Below the pieces are notes generated by a model. The model ran no database searches, was not told the DNA's origin, and saw nothing but the letters and a program-made list of their open reading frames with translations. Below are positions 12,254 through 24,400 of a DNA stretch of 64,000 nt, one piece after another; positions within the stretch are counted from its first letter, which is position 1; each line of letters starts with the position of its first letter. The stretch is from Wolfiporia cocos (taxonomy: Eukaryota > Basidiomycota > Agaricomycetes > Polyporales > Phaeolaceae): positions 1,922,001-1,986,000 of the forward strand of contig JACCLO010000011.1 in NCBI GenBank assembly GCA_029448655.1. Direction: 5' to 3'. The translations under genes and the position numbers were made by a program.

Positions 12254-14766
12254 TCAACGCTCCCAAGCAGCAGACCGTTTCCATCGTTTATCCAGCCACA
12301 ACTTGAGAACTCGCGTAACCTCGGCATCCTGATTTGCTCGCGCGACGTCGTCATTTATACAGAGTAGCCCAATGTTGCTTCGCGCCCTCTCAACCTTCTT
12401 CAAAACACTCGCAGCGTTGCGCGGGCTCGACACGCGCTCGAACATCGACGGCGTGTCTCCTGCAAAAGGGAAGACGTCAAACAGCATGAGCTGCACTGAT
12501 TGCTTTGCCGATGAATGCCACCTGCCTATGACATAGCGGTACCGCTGCATGAGCTGCAGAGACCATTCTCTTACGTTCACATCATGCGTTCGTGGTATGA
12601 CAGCACGCAGGGAGAAATTGCCGACCTGCCAGTCCTCGACAAGGGGAAGATGAGGTACACTGTCTGTGGCGGCCAATGACCCAAAGACGGTGGGAAGGAT
12701 CCGTTGGGGATCTGGAAGAAAAGCTGACAAGCCAAGTCTGCCGCTGGCCTGCACGAGAGCCATGATTACTGTATGTGATTCAGTATATTTTCCACGTAGA
12801 TGGATGGATTACGCTCACTGCAATCCCCGCATTTTGACTTGCGGAAAGCAATATTCTTGAAGACCTCGCTTGCGCGATTGGGATCGCCTTCCCATGATTC
12901 GACCACGAAACATTCGTTGAATGTGACTCTGCACCTTGGTAATCGGCCGTCGTCTTTGTCTGTAGTGAATGAAGGCCATTCTGGTTGTCCGGTGACACCA
13001 AGGCCTGCATATGGGTACCCGTCCAGCGATGCTGTATAACACAAGGATGAGCGCTACTTTACTCAATCACCAGCCGACGACTGTCACTCACAGAAGATGT
13101 ATGTTGTCAGTGACTGGGCCTTATATCCACTGGCCTTCAAGGTCTGCTGCACCTTGTCCTTATCCAACGTATCCCTGTATCCGCTCTTGACCAGCAGGTC
13201 ATTTTCGCGCCACACGCCCCCGATCTCCTCCCATGCTCGCTGCGCCTCCGCCTCGCTCCAGGCATCGTCCTCCTGGCCGATGCGGGCGACTACCCACGCC
13301 CACAGAAGCGCCTCGCGCGCGCGTTCGACGACAAAGTGCGAGAGCATGAACATCGCGTTCACATCCCCATCGCCCTCCTCCGTCTCGCGGAAGCGATGTG
13401 TCGCGGTGCGCGCGAACGAGTCCGGCCACATCTCCGCCATCTCGTGCAGCAGAGCGCGCGACGCGGTCTTGGCTTCGTGCGCGACGTAAGGGCGGTGGCG
13501 CGCGCCGAAGCGTGTGCCTGGGTGCGGTTCGCAGTGCTCAGGTATTCATGAATGGTTGGGGGGAGAGGAGGTGAACGCACTCAGGAGGTAGTTGCTCTCG
13601 CCGAGGCTGCGCCATTCGCCTTGGTTCCGGCCTGTCAGTCTTTGTGGACGAACAAGCAGGTTGGACTGCAAGTTCAGTACGATGCCATAGGCTGCATCTT
13701 CACTCAGTTCTGACTCGCCATACAACATGTCGCACCCTACCTGGTGTATAGAAACTGACTGGGGACATGGGATTCATCATGAAGATATCATCGTTCTGCG
13801 ATGTGGCGATAAATAGCCGTCAAACTGTAAGAGATGTATGCTGACCATATAGATGCTGTAACGGGCTCTATGAATAGCGGCAGTTCTGGCATGTCAAGGT
13901 CCTCACAAGTATTCTGAGATGTCATCGACATGGCTTAGTTGCGATTCGATAGCCAGACTTTACGAAGATTTAGATGTACGAAATGAGTCCACAACAGTAG
14001 GCATACCTATTGAAATTAGTACCGTTGTATGGGCGAAATATCTCTGCATGGTGTAGGACAGTCAGCTCGACATTCCCGCTCCGCCATCCTCCCGTGTTGG
14101 TCTCCTTCTGCAAGTCGAGCCACTGTGGAACTTGTCCAAGCCGCCACCTTTCCGGCGAGGTAATGTTGTGCTTCTCCGCGTAGACTGTTGGTATTGGGAA
14201 GTCGGCGGTGAGAAGATGGAAGCGGGCCGTGTATGCACGGAAATTCGCGAGAACAGACCGCATTGAGTGTCTCAGCTCATCATGTTCCCTGAATAGCTTC
14301 AACAAACTATCCAATACCAAATCTCGCGAGAGACTCACCGATACAACCGCGCCTGAGTGAGTGACCTGACCGGCCTGTACGGGTCCTCCGGGTCATAGTC
14401 GTTTTGCGCATCCTGCTTGGCTGCCTCCAGGAGGACATCCGAGCCATTCACCCATGTCCAGAGCACGTCAATCGGGTTGGTGTTTCGAACGTAACATAAC
14501 TCGCCAAGGGCAAAGTGAGCCTCCAGACACTCGGCGGGTAGATCGCTAACAGGCCTCAGTGTCGACTTCGTTGGAGGCGCGATGGGTAGAGGAGAAGCCT
14601 CGATAGGCAGATAGGAGTTGGCTTCAACTCGTGCGATCAATCGCTGCTCGTAGACATTTTCGATAACGCGTCTCAGCAGCAATAATGAGTACAGCACTGT
14701 CCCTGCTAGGAGAGTTACAACGACCGCGCGTCTCCGCAACCAGGTTGAGACCCTATATCTTGCCAT
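12254..14766 (-). CDS. Stealth-family glycan phosphotransferase (Xpt1-like), copy 1
   Basis: A predicted type II Golgi membrane enzyme. A basic N-terminus (MARYRVSTWLRRR) is followed by one membrane segment (about residues 13-31). The luminal part carries the Stealth regions: CR1 with IDVLWTWVNGSD, CR2 with HDELRHSMRSVLANF and QVPQWLDL, and CR3 with YMNDDIF. Proteins of this family transfer sugar-1-phosphates; in Cryptococcus, Xpt1 is a xylosylphosphotransferase of protein O-glycans. The donor used here is inferred only. The first intron is 14289-14338. A 10-nt micro-exon (13846-13855) supplies the residues just before NDD, and a 49-nt intron splits FYTP from AYGIVLNLQ. All joins I checked are in frame. 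The paralogue at 42359-44938 shares the exon structure, micro-exon included, and the C-terminal AAWE ending. Confidence 0.88.
13846..13855 (-). other. 10-nt micro-exon of Stealth copy 1
   Basis: The micro-exon CATCTATATG lies between two introns and completes the FIYM residues ahead of the NDD catalytic-region motif. The same 10-nt exon with one base change occurs at 43934-43943 in the paralogue. Confidence 0.75.
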
Positions 14767-15260
14767 GCACGCGTACAGAAGAACTAGGGATTTAGTAAAT
14801 CATAACGTCGAAGCCAGGTTATATGTGAATCACGATAGGTGAAAACAAACACAAGCCACTGACCCTCCCGCTATATATGCACAGGCACGTGTCCTAATAG
14901 ATCTATCCAATATTATTATTAATGCTCAGAACTCCATTGGCATCTACCGTTGTGCAGTCTCATAATAATTTGAAACAAGAACTGGGCCTTGATGCAATGA
15001 TGCATGATGTGCATACTAACATATCTTCTGAGGCATATTGGTACCTAAATGTGCATGTGTCCCACCAAAAAAACCAAGCGAAATCTCGTCAGGCCCCTAA
15101 TGAGCATCGTAGCGACCGAAGCCACGACTGAGTACTGAAGTACTGAAGCTTGAGCTTGAACTGTAAAGTGTGAAGCTACTGTCGCCGGCGCTTCGACGCC
15201 CGAATGCGACCTAGACGGACCCAAGCAGCATATTAGTACTCGAAAGTCAATTCGAAGATG
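14767..15260. other. Intergenic region
   Basis: About 0.5 kb between the start of Stealth copy 1 and the 3' end of the E/Q-rich gene. I see no feature beyond AT-rich stretches. Confidence 0.5.
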
Positions 15261-15948
15261 CTACTTGCGCCTCTTCTTCGCAAAGTCACAACCGAGATGA
15301 TCAGTGTGGCATTCTACACACGCACGGTGACCCCGTAAGCCCCCAAAACATGCAATGCCTCTTTGCGTGCACGATCTGCAGGACTCTGCTGTCGACGACG
15401 ATAAGATGGGGAACACGTCAATCTGAGATGAACGCCACACCTTGCCACTGTCTCTGCTTTTGTTCCCGCTCCTGTTTGCACTTCTGCTTGTCCTCCTGCT
15501 CGTCCTCCTGCTCGCTCTCCTGCGTGTCTTCCCGCTCGTCCATCTGCATCTGCTCCTGCTCGGATTCTGAATCCTGCTCAGATTCCAGCATCTGCCCCTG
15601 CTCGTTCTCCTGCTCATATTCTTGCATCTGCTCCTGCTCGTCTTCCTGCATCTGCTCATATTCGTCCTCCTGCTCGTCCTCCTGCTCGTCCTCCTGCTCG
15701 TCTTCTTGCATCTGCTCCCGCTCCTGCACCCCCTGCTCATGCTCCTGCATCTGCTCTGGCGCCTGCTCTTCCAACTGCTCCCTGAACTGTTTCCGCACCA
15801 GCTCTGTCACTTGTGCTTTGATCTCATCCCGTACTAGCTCTGTCACCTGCTCTCTAATCCGTTCCCGCACTTGATCTATGATATGTTGTTTGAGCCAGGG
15901 CACTCGTGCCTGATCTTCATCTTCCGCTTGTTGCATATTACCGGTCAC
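15261..15948 (-). CDS. E/Q-rich coiled-coil protein with C-terminal Zn2Cys6-like cluster
   Basis: Two exons (15441-15948 and 15261-15388) joined over a 52-nt intron give 636 nt, 211 residues. The N-terminal 60 residues carry two related heptad-like units (VTELVRDEIKAQ, VTELVRKQFREQ). About 100 residues follow of almost only Glu, Gln, Asp and Met, with pentads such as EDEQ and EQMQ, so a long charged coil is likely. The short second exon holds six cysteines spaced C-x2-C-x6-C-x9-C-x2-C-x6-C and ends KKRRK. That spacing fits the fungal binuclear zinc cluster, but at the C-terminus rather than the usual N-terminus, and KKRRK could serve as a nuclear signal. DNA binding is an inference. The splice join is mine; without it the cluster would be out of frame. 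Confidence 0.7.
15440..15800 (-). repeat. Degenerate trinucleotide (GAG/CAG) coding repeat
   Basis: On the plus strand the tract is an almost pure CTG/CTC mixture. On the minus strand it encodes Glu/Gln repeats. The tract has three adjacent near-identical GAGGACGAGCAG-type units around 15665-15705. Such tracts change length readily. Confidence 0.7.
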
Positions 15949-16632
15949 TGTGGAGGGTGTGTAACTGCATGTACGATAGCGAAACGGAATTCAGATAAGA
16001 TGCGAGAACAGTTCTCGCTAGACACGATCGCTGCAATACACGGGCGATGCAGTACTGAGTACGTATCGTAGCCAGCTGAACAGCCTGCAGTAGCTAACCG
16101 ACCGAAGCTTGGACCCCGGCTTCATCCGAGGGAAGTCAACCAACTTCGTAGTATCACGCTTCATCCACCTTCCTTCCTGCGTCGTCCCGGTGCGATGAGT
16201 CGTCTAAAGCATTTTCGCGATGCTAGTAAAGATGCTATGGTCTATGATGGAGGCTCTGCGAAGACAGATACACACATTTATACAATCCAGGGACCACCAT
16301 AGCCACTGTGTTCACCACGTTGAAAGTTTCGATTGTACGATTTACAACAATCACGATTCTAAGCATTATGTAAGCCGTGGACAAACTAAGAGACGAGAGA
16401 CGAGAGTCTTCGCCGTGAGGAGTGTATAAGACAACGGCTGTAATATATGCGTTGGGCCTTGAACAAAGATGTGCAGCATGGTTGCTGTGGAAATCCTCTA
16501 CCTTAACTCTACATAAAGGACACTCAGATGTCTGACTATAGAGCAAGGTTCAAGGTGGATCACTTCTTTTGAAGCTCAGGTGGCATCGGGTGCAACCTGC
16601 CCCACGCTAACATACTATCCGTAAGCAGGCAG
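15949..16632. other. Intergenic region
   Basis: Region between the 5' end of the E/Q-rich gene and the 3' end of the 972-residue gene. No convincing feature was seen. Confidence 0.5.
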
Positions 16633-19551
16633 CTAACCTTGAATTGCATGCGATACCAGCTCACCAACGTAACCGAAGCCTTCCGTTGTGAGCTCTAGCA
16701 TTCTTTCGGTCATCTCCTTTCCCTCAGCGGTCATATGCACGAGCTCTTCATTGGTTTGAGCGATGTCTTGAGCTCTTTCCCGCTGCGCATTACATACAGC
16801 ACACGAGGAAAAGCGCTCCAGCACGGTGAAGATGCCCACCGTACAGCCATTGTCTCGCATTGCATCAATGGCACAGTCAGCACATTCTTTGGCGTGTACG
16901 ATATAGACTCGCTTTCCTAGCGAGCCAGCAAGGACCACGACAGCATCTATGACAGACTCGTCCACATCATGGCAGCGTACGAATGTCATGCGTTGAGCTT
17001 CAAAGAGGCCATGGCGTTCAGTCAGCCTGGCTGTCCGCCGTTTATGCTCTGACATGAGTGCTTCGAAGTACTCTGGCACGCCCTCCATCGACCGTTTGCG
17101 CACTGGTGTCGAACGGAACCACGCCGTGCGTCGCAAGAAGTCGGGGTCAGGATACCTCACCTGCAGCAGAATGTCCGCGCAAGAGAAGGAGCAGCGGTCC
17201 AGTTGGCGGTGCCTACCGGTATGTTGACACGCTCGTCCTGCAATAACTCGTGGCTGCCACCAGCTTTGGATCAAACGACCAGATACGCATGCGACGAGTT
17301 GGGCGACCTTGGACTCGACCAACTCTGTTTCTGAGCCTGTGTCTAGCATTGCTGCTTCCGCTGGGTCAGGATAGCCTGGTGCCGGTAAGAAGCTGACGTG
17401 TAACTGTATATCGGCACCGTCAACCTCAGGAAGCTCCCGCAATGGCACCGCATCATCTATGTCTTGGGCGACGTGCGGTGCCGGAATCGTTAGGATAGGA
17501 ACATCTAGAGGTAGTCTGGGCATGTAGATTGCCGCGATGAGCATTGGCCCTGCTCCATCCATAGGAGTGATTCGCAGCTCGTCAGGAAGCGGAAACAAAA
17601 ATGAGACTGTTGTCTCTGTCTGCTCGAGACCGCTATCGGGCATCTGAGATAGCCACCCTCCCGCTGTGGAGAACACTTGGACGCGAGTCGGAGGCAGGTC
17701 ACCAAAGTCGTAGTCCGTAAACTCAGGAAAATATCCTATTGAACTCATATAGCCGATGAGGTCCTCGGATGGGGGTAGCGGAACTGCTAACGAGTCCGGC
17801 AGATGGTGTGTGTTGTAGTACCGAAGCGCAGTGAGGAAGCGAAGGAGCGACGATGTGTCTAGGTCTGAGCCCAAGGGAATGCCCATGACATTCAGCAAGT
17901 CGAGAACAAGTGGGCCGAGACGACGCCGCTTTGGCAGTAAGTCAATGGAGGATATGCACCTTCCCATGATAGAGTCTAGCCATTCCTCGGCATCTTGCAT
18001 GGCCAGCTCCCATGTATTCGACAACGCGCTGCATTTGGTGGGGTCGGACGAGCTGATCAGGCTGTCATATTGGTCAATGAAGAATTTGCCACGCGTCCAG
18101 GCATTTTCACTGAGAGCTACACATTGACCGCATGTGCAGGCGTCCGGATCGACAGGCGGTAGTCGGTTCACCATCTCGGAGGCCACCGACTTGATGAGTG
18201 GGATTCGACTAATCTTGGGGTCTGCGGGGTAGAGGATATGTGGAGCGATGAGGAAGACGAAGAATTCGCCGAAAGCTTGGCAAACCTGCATGAGATGTTG
18301 CGTAGTCCATATCATGCGCGCCGCATCAGCAAAGATTACTGGCATACATTTTTGCGCGTCAGACACGAGCCGTGTGCCAATTTGGGTAGGCTGATCCCCG
18401 AGAGGATGACGAGCTATCATCTCGAGCGCGCTCGCAGAAATATAAACGACTACTGCCTCCCAGACGTCGGGTGGTAGACGAGGTCGCAGACAGGCCGAGA
18501 TCTTTGACATCTCAACAACCCAGTCAAGAGAAGGGAGGGCCTCCAGGCGAGGATCCGAAGCAAACGAGTTGAGCAATAGAGCTCGCAAAATAGGATCGTG
18601 TATCCACTGGTGCACAGGGTAGATGTGGCAGAACCTTTCGTGAACCCAATCTTCCATGGGAAGCAAGCGTAGAGCGTCCCCCAAATGGCTTGTGGCAGGC
18701 AGCGACGTACCTCCTATAGCATCAGAGAGTCCGGACAGATCTTTCTGCGTGGAAGACGGAGGAGGGTCTGCGTTCCAGAAAGCGTCGGCGACAATATCGC
18801 TGGCCGAGTAGACCTTATGCCCGAGGCCGAAGTTACGACTGAGCCAGAGAATGCAAAGCAACGAGAGCTTAGTCGTCGGGATCAATACGCGCCCCGGAAT
18901 GCCCCGCAGCAGAATGGTGGGGTTTCTCTTAACGTCAAACTCATAGCGCTGGTCCTCGGGAAGCTCATACGCCCAGAGTTCCGCGCGGGGAAGGGCCTTA
19001 TCTTCGTCGGCGGCAACAAAGTCCGGCCCATAGAACGGGTTGTAGCTCGTCGGGAGCGGCAGACGCGTCTTGACCATCTTCGCGAGGTCGCCCACGACTT
19101 TCTGCACGGCCGCGTGGCGCTGGATGCCGTCCATGAGCGCTGCAGCGTCGGCATGGCCGAGCGCGTCGTGCAGCGCGGTGGAGAGCAGCTGCTCGACGCG
19201 GTCCTTCGGGAGGCGGTGCCCGATCGCCCAGCAGAGGAGAAGCATGATGCGCGCGCGTGTGCCCGTCTCGCCGAGCTTCGCGAGGCGCTTGAAGTGCTCG
19301 TTCTTGCCTAGGCTTCCGAAGAACGCGGCGGAGAGGACGGGCGCGCGCAGCTCGGTGTACCAGTCGAGGTCCGCGAGTACGTCCGTCGGCGGGCGCATGT
19401 GCGCGATCGCGGGGTGGATCGAGAGCGCGCGGTAGACGATGAGCTGTGCGGCTTCGTTCTGCTCTTTGGGGGTCTTCAGATTGGACTGGATGGCGAGCAC
19501 CGTCTCTCTGATCTCTTTGATGACGGCGCCGACATCGATTGTAACCGACAT
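16633..19551 (-). CDS. Large orphan protein (up to 972 residues)
   Basis: One uninterrupted frame from ATG to stop, with coding-like composition throughout. I do not recognise a domain. The N-terminal 200 residues are helical and charged; the middle has hydrophobic helices (around LSLLCILWLSRNF and FGEFFVFLIAPHIL) and a CTCGQC motif. The C-terminal 130 residues hold paired cysteines (CADC, later CAVC) and a final coiled segment. A stretch near 17160-17290, which reads unlike its surroundings and is rich in Cys, His and Arg, has a possible GT donor and CTGCAG acceptor. It may be an in-frame intron, which would shorten the protein by about 40 residues. A lineage-restricted basidiomycete protein is the most likely explanation. 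Confidence 0.75.
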   Translation of the reverse strand: MSVTIDVGAVIKEIRETVLAIQSNLKTPKEQNEAAQLIVYRALSIHPAIAHMRPPTDVLADLDWYTELRAPVLSAAFFGSLGKNEHFKRLAKLGETGTRARIMLLLCWAIGHRLPKDRVEQLLSTALHDALGHADAAALMDGIQRHAAVQKVVGDLAKMVKTRLPLPTSYNPFYGPDFVAADEDKALPRAELWAYELPEDQRYEFDVKRNPTILLRGIPGRVLIPTTKLSLLCILWLSRNFGLGHKVYSASDIVADAFWNADPPPSSTQKDLSGLSDAIGGTSLPATSHLGDALRLLPMEDWVHERFCHIYPVHQWIHDPILRALLLNSFASDPRLEALPSLDWVVEMSKISACLRPRLPPDVWEAVVVYISASALEMIARHPLGDQPTQIGTRLVSDAQKCMPVIFADAARMIWTTQHLMQVCQAFGEFFVFLIAPHILYPADPKISRIPLIKSVASEMVNRLPPVDPDACTCGQCVALSENAWTRGKFFIDQYDSLISSSDPTKCSALSNTWELAMQDAEEWLDSIMGRCISSIDLLPKRRRLGPLVLDLLNVMGIPLGSDLDTSSLLRFLTALRYYNTHHLPDSLAVPLPPSEDLIGYMSSIGYFPEFTDYDFGDLPPTRVQVFSTAGGWLSQMPDSGLEQTETTVSFLFPLPDELRITPMDGAGPMLIAAIYMPRLPLDVPILTIPAPHVAQDIDDAVPLRELPEVDGADIQLHVSFLPAPGYPDPAEAAMLDTGSETELVESKVAQLVACVSGRLIQSWWQPRVIAGRACQHTGRHRQLDRCSFSCADILLQVRYPDPDFLRRTAWFRSTPVRKRSMEGVPEYFEALMSEHKRRTARLTERHGLFEAQRMTFVRCHDVDESVIDAVVVLAGSLGKRVYIVHAKECADCAIDAMRDNGCTVGIFTVLERFSSCAVCNAQRERAQDIAQTNEELVHMTAEGKEMTERMLELTTEGFGYVGELVSHAIQG

Positions 19552-21471
19552 GGATCTGCGTAGGCTGGTTAGACGTCATACCCGAGTGGGCTTAGTGGTT
19601 TGAACCTTACGGAGTAGTTACTGATGTCCGGGAAGTAGAGCTATGAATCGAGCGAAGATGATGCGAGGATGATCTTACACAATATCAACAAGGTGGAAGC
19701 GAGCAAAGAGTGCAAGTGTACAGGATCAGATATCAATATCGGTATGATGGCAGTACAACCGACGGCGAGAGCCTTCCCAATACGATCAGGCGCGCATTTC
19801 TATACCGAGTGCTTTACCTATGTTGTTGCCACCGTCTAAGTAGTGCTGTGCAGGTGGCGCTGTGCCGACATAGCCGTCGTTGCCTCATTGGCGTAATCCC
19901 GAGAAACCGGATGTATGCGGTCTTTACCACTAGTAGAGCGGCTGGTGATCGAATATCTGAGTCACAGTCAGTTTGCATTGTCGAGATCCCACTACATACT
20001 GAACTACGTAATTTCAGCAACGAGTCATTTGGGCGACTAACCCAAATTATTGCGTATGAAAGCCAAAGTTAGCTGCCTCTAGTCAAGTTGAGCCATAAAC
20101 GCGAGTAAACAAGACAGAGATGATTGACAGCTTGAGCACCGGATGTCGCCAGCATGAGCTGAAGGATGTTTGGGCAACAGGCTCGACGACGGATGCCACG
20201 GTTGTGAGTTTCCGCGTGCTTCTTGCACGGTTAGATCAGACCGCAGCCGCATATGTCGCGCAAACGGCCAGAAGTCCTGCCCGACCCCGCTGTCGTCACC
20301 AGCAGATCTCGAACTGCCGTCCCGTGCCTGGTCCTCCCGGCCCCCGCGCATACTGAAGGCCTCGGCAACGTCGCCAGTATTGCGGCATTTTTTGGACCGT
20401 CAGAAGCGTCGCGATCAGGAAACGGCAATGCTATCAGTGTGTTGCTGCGTGGAACTTGGACGGGCTTTAGGCCTCCGCGCCTAGATCCTAGATGAGGGTG
20501 TGGCGCGGCACATATACACAGCAATTCAAGATGTTGGCTCCGGTCCCTCGTGATTAGTAGGCACAGTTGCGAGGGCCTATGAGAACGGCCGTATTTGCTG
20601 GTGGATTAGTCGTCGGATATGTGAAATCGACGTACTGGAAGATCTGCGCACCCTATGGCGATCGTCCGGTCATGCCACAGCTGCTGGACTGCCAGTGGCG
20701 GCCACCTCAGAGCGGAGATGAAAAGAATGGATGACGACTACGTCTGGTAGACGTTATGCGTGACAATGTCAACGTACCTGACGCGAGTCTGCGACTCGGG
20801 TGGCCGTGCATTCCAGCGAGCCACACACGCAAGTGTCTCGCAATCTCGACGTGGTGGTTGGATGCAAGCCATGTCTGACAGGGATGTGGGCTGGGTCGAG
20901 ACAGCTGATAGCCCTGGGGGGCTCCGAGCGAGCTTTCGTCCAGAGATAGATCGGAACCGGGAGTGGTGTAACGCGAGTTCCGTCAATCTGTTTCGTAGGA
21001 TCAAGATGCGGCGGAAGCCGTGGGCGTCGACTGTTCGCACAGCCGTCTCGCGCATTCTCGCGCATGCAATGGTTCGAATGGCGACAAGGTTCGTTTGCGC
21101 CGGCAGCATGACACGACCGAAATTAAGAGGAGACGCGCACGGTGCTGATCTTGCTCGCCCGCAGGTGGCAGGTCGTAGCGGGATCTGCTGCGAGCCATCC
21201 GGAGAAAGAGGAAGTCGTGAGTCAAGTTGAGGAGAGAATGGCGAATCGACGCGTCTGATAGACGCCCGCGGTCAGGTCGCGTATGGTCGCGTGCTCGTGT
21301 GCGGGGCAGGCTAGCGAGAAGAAGGGCCGCGACGGTGACCGCCACCATCTCCATCTCGCATGTTTATTCCATTCGAGCTCATCCAATCTGCCATTTTCCA
21401 TTTCTCCTCTGCCACAGACAACAAACATATCCGCCGCCGCTGCCGTCAAGATCTGTCCTAGATTCCAATAA
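19552..21471. other. 1.9-kb intergenic region
   Basis: This is the divergent 5' flank of the 972-residue gene and DUG2. GC-rich overlapping frames of up to 156 codons occur on both strands (20.1-21.2 kb) but none shows a motif or convincing splice structure. Confidence 0.4.
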
Positions 21472-24400
21472 ATGGTTGCATCCAGCCCGACCGTCCCGCA
21501 TCGTACGTCCCCAATGTGTCTGCTCGCTGCCCAGCACCCGGCTGATCTCGTGAGCGACGCGGTCGGTATAGCCTCGCTCAGCAGACCGTTCGACACCGCC
21601 GAACGGCCCCCACGACTCTATCATACCCTGCGCCAGGAGCACAACTCCGTGCTCAGCGTCGCAGCCGACACGAACCACATATATAGCGGCAGTCAGGGCG
21701 ACGCCATCTTGGTGAGCATCTCGTCCTGGCCAATGGCACTGCAGCAATAACACGTTTGATTTGTCCTCGCGTAGGTATGGGACAAGCGTACCCTCAAGCT
21801 CAAGACTACCCTGAGGGGGCACACCGGCAGCATTCTCGCACTCGAGTATGCGCCGGACAAGGAATGGCTCTTCAGTGCGTCTGGTAAGTCGTCTTGATCC
21901 GCTACCAGTCGGAGTTGGCGCTCACGCAGCCGCCGCCGTAGGTGATAGCACAGTTTGCGTATGTTACGATCTTTGGCTGTAATCCCTTTCTAGTCCTGGT
22001 GTGACTCACCGGCCGCTCATCCCCCCTCGCAGGTCTGGAGCACGCGCACGCTCGCCCTCCTCTACGTCCTGAACCCGCACGGCGAGAGCGACGCGGGCGA
22101 CCTCTTCTCGCTCGTCTGGTGCCCCACGCTGCAGACGCTCTACTTCGGCTGCCAGGACACGTCGTTGCAATGGTATACCTTCCCGCCGCAGTGCGCGACG
22201 ACCGCGGCCATGCTCCTCACGGACTCGCCGAGCTCGAGCGGTTCGTCGACACCCGCGCGCCGCGTGCACAAGTTCTTCGACAGCTACCCCCAGTACACCC
22301 GCCGCCCCGCCGACCTCAACGCGCGCAACCCTACGTGCTCGTCCTCCATGTGCCTCACGTCTCTTCCTCCCACTCCTCCTCTGTCGTCGTCATCTCTCCC
22401 CAGCTCGTCCAGCTCCCCATCGTGCCTCACACAGGCGCTCCGACAGGACTCCTCGCAGCGCCCGCAGGCCGTGCTGCAGGTCCCACCGAATAACGTCATC
22501 TATTCCGCGCACTATGGCTATATATATTGCATGGCGCTCGTGCCGAGCACGCGCGAGGGCTCCGACGACCCGCTCTTTGGCACCGCCGAGGGCGGCGAAC
22601 GGCGCGGGCTGCAGCTCGTGACAGGCAGTGGCGATGAGACTGTCAAGGTGAGAGTCGGGTCCTATGGCGATCGTCCAAGGGGAAGCATTCATGAGTGGCA
22701 TAACTGAATGTGGATTGTGGCTCTAGTTGTGGCAACTCGCTCCGGGCAATCCAATTCCTATATTGGCGCATACGTTCGAGTGCTGCATGGGTGCGGTCTT
22801 GACGCTCGCTGTGCGCGGCGAGACTGTGTATGCTGGCTGCCAGGACGGGCACGTCAAAGTGTGGGACCTCGAGACGCGGACATTCGTGCGTAGTCTCATC
22901 GTCGTTGAGGTAGGTGTTGTTTGCGTTTCTTCTACTGATGGTCGCTGACCCTTCGCAATGTTGTAGAATGTAGACATCCTCTCTCTCTCAATGCTTCATT
23001 CCGATCTGTATGCGTGCTCCGCAGACGGAGAAGTGCAGCGGTGGTCCGCCACATTCGACCTCACCGCGTCGTGGAAAGCGCATGAGGGCATCGTTCTCTC
23101 GTCCATAGTCACCGCGCTTCCTTCTCTACCCAATCCAGACGCCGACGGCAATACAAGAGATGGGCATGACACCGGCGAGGTTCGGTTTGCGCTTATCACA
23201 GGCGCGAATGACGATAATATCAAGGTGTGATCGCTTGCTCACTATCCGTCTCAGACGCTAAACCGGTGCCATAGCTATGGGAGGTCGAGCCCCCGAAGTC
23301 TCGCGAGTCAGGCTCCTTGTCCGTGATAACGGGTGCAGATATGAACCTGGGCGAGTTTGGCAGCGGTGCGTCGCGTCGGTTCTCGAGTAGAAAAGCAAGT
23401 TTCTGATTTCTTCCGCTGCCGACAGAGACGATGGTGTACGCGCTGTCGAAATTTGTTTCGATCCCAAGCGTCAGTAATTCTCCTGCACACCGCGAAGACT
23501 GTCGGCAGGCGGCCATTTGGCTGCGTAAATGCTTCACACAACTCGGGGCGGAGTCCTCCATGGTGAGTTCGAAATGGAATGGGATGTCCGATCGCGACTA
23601 ACGTTCTGTTGTTGCGGTATCGGGCCGGGTAGCTGCCGACGGGTGAGGGCACGAATCCGCTCGTCCTAGCGACGTTCCATGGCACGCAAACGAAGCGGAG
23701 GAGACAACGGATCCTCTTCTACGGGTAAGTCGGCTCGTGCGCGAATATCGCCCTTTGTGCTCACCGACGGCTTCTGTATGATAGGCATTACGACGTGATC
23801 GCGGCCTCCGGGCGAGGCTGGTCCTCCGATCCGTTCACTCTTACCGGGCGCAACGGCTACCTCTACGGGCGAGGCGCCACGGACAACAAGGGCCCCATCA
23901 TGGCCATCGCATGCGCCGCGGCAGAGCTCCTGAGCCGGCGCGCGCTCGATGTGGACCTGGTGCTGCTCATCGAGGGCGAGGAGGAGGCGGGGAGCGGGGG
24001 GTTCGTCGAGGCGGTGAAGAAGAACAAGGTTCGCTGCGGTCCCCTTCATGCGAGCATAGCGCGTGTGCGGTTCTCAGGCTGATTTGGCGGTGCGATAGGA
24101 CGCCATAGGCCCGATTGATGCGATTCTGGTCAGGTGCGGCTTCTCCCGGGTTCTGCGTGCGTGATGGGCTGACGCTCGCGCTCTCACAGCAACTCGACAT
24201 GGATCGCGGAGGACAGGCCGTGCATCACGTATGGGCTTCGGGGCGTGGTGCATTGCAATGTCACTGTGGGTCGGACCTCTTCTTGGCTGTGACCACCTTT
24301 GAGATGTATGCGCATAGATCTCCAGCGAGGGCCCAGATAAACATTCCGGCGTTGATGGTGGTGCCGCCGTAGAACCCATGCTTGATATGTAATTGATTCG

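Noticed and set aside
15261..15740. Arg/Ser-rich (SR-like) 159-residue protein on the minus strand
   Set aside because: It is the shifted frame of the E/Q-repeat; only its last 42 residues are used, after splicing.
20079..21230. Several 90-156-codon frames on both strands upstream of DUG2
   Set aside because: They overlap in GC-rich sequence where long chance frames are common, with no motif or splice structure.
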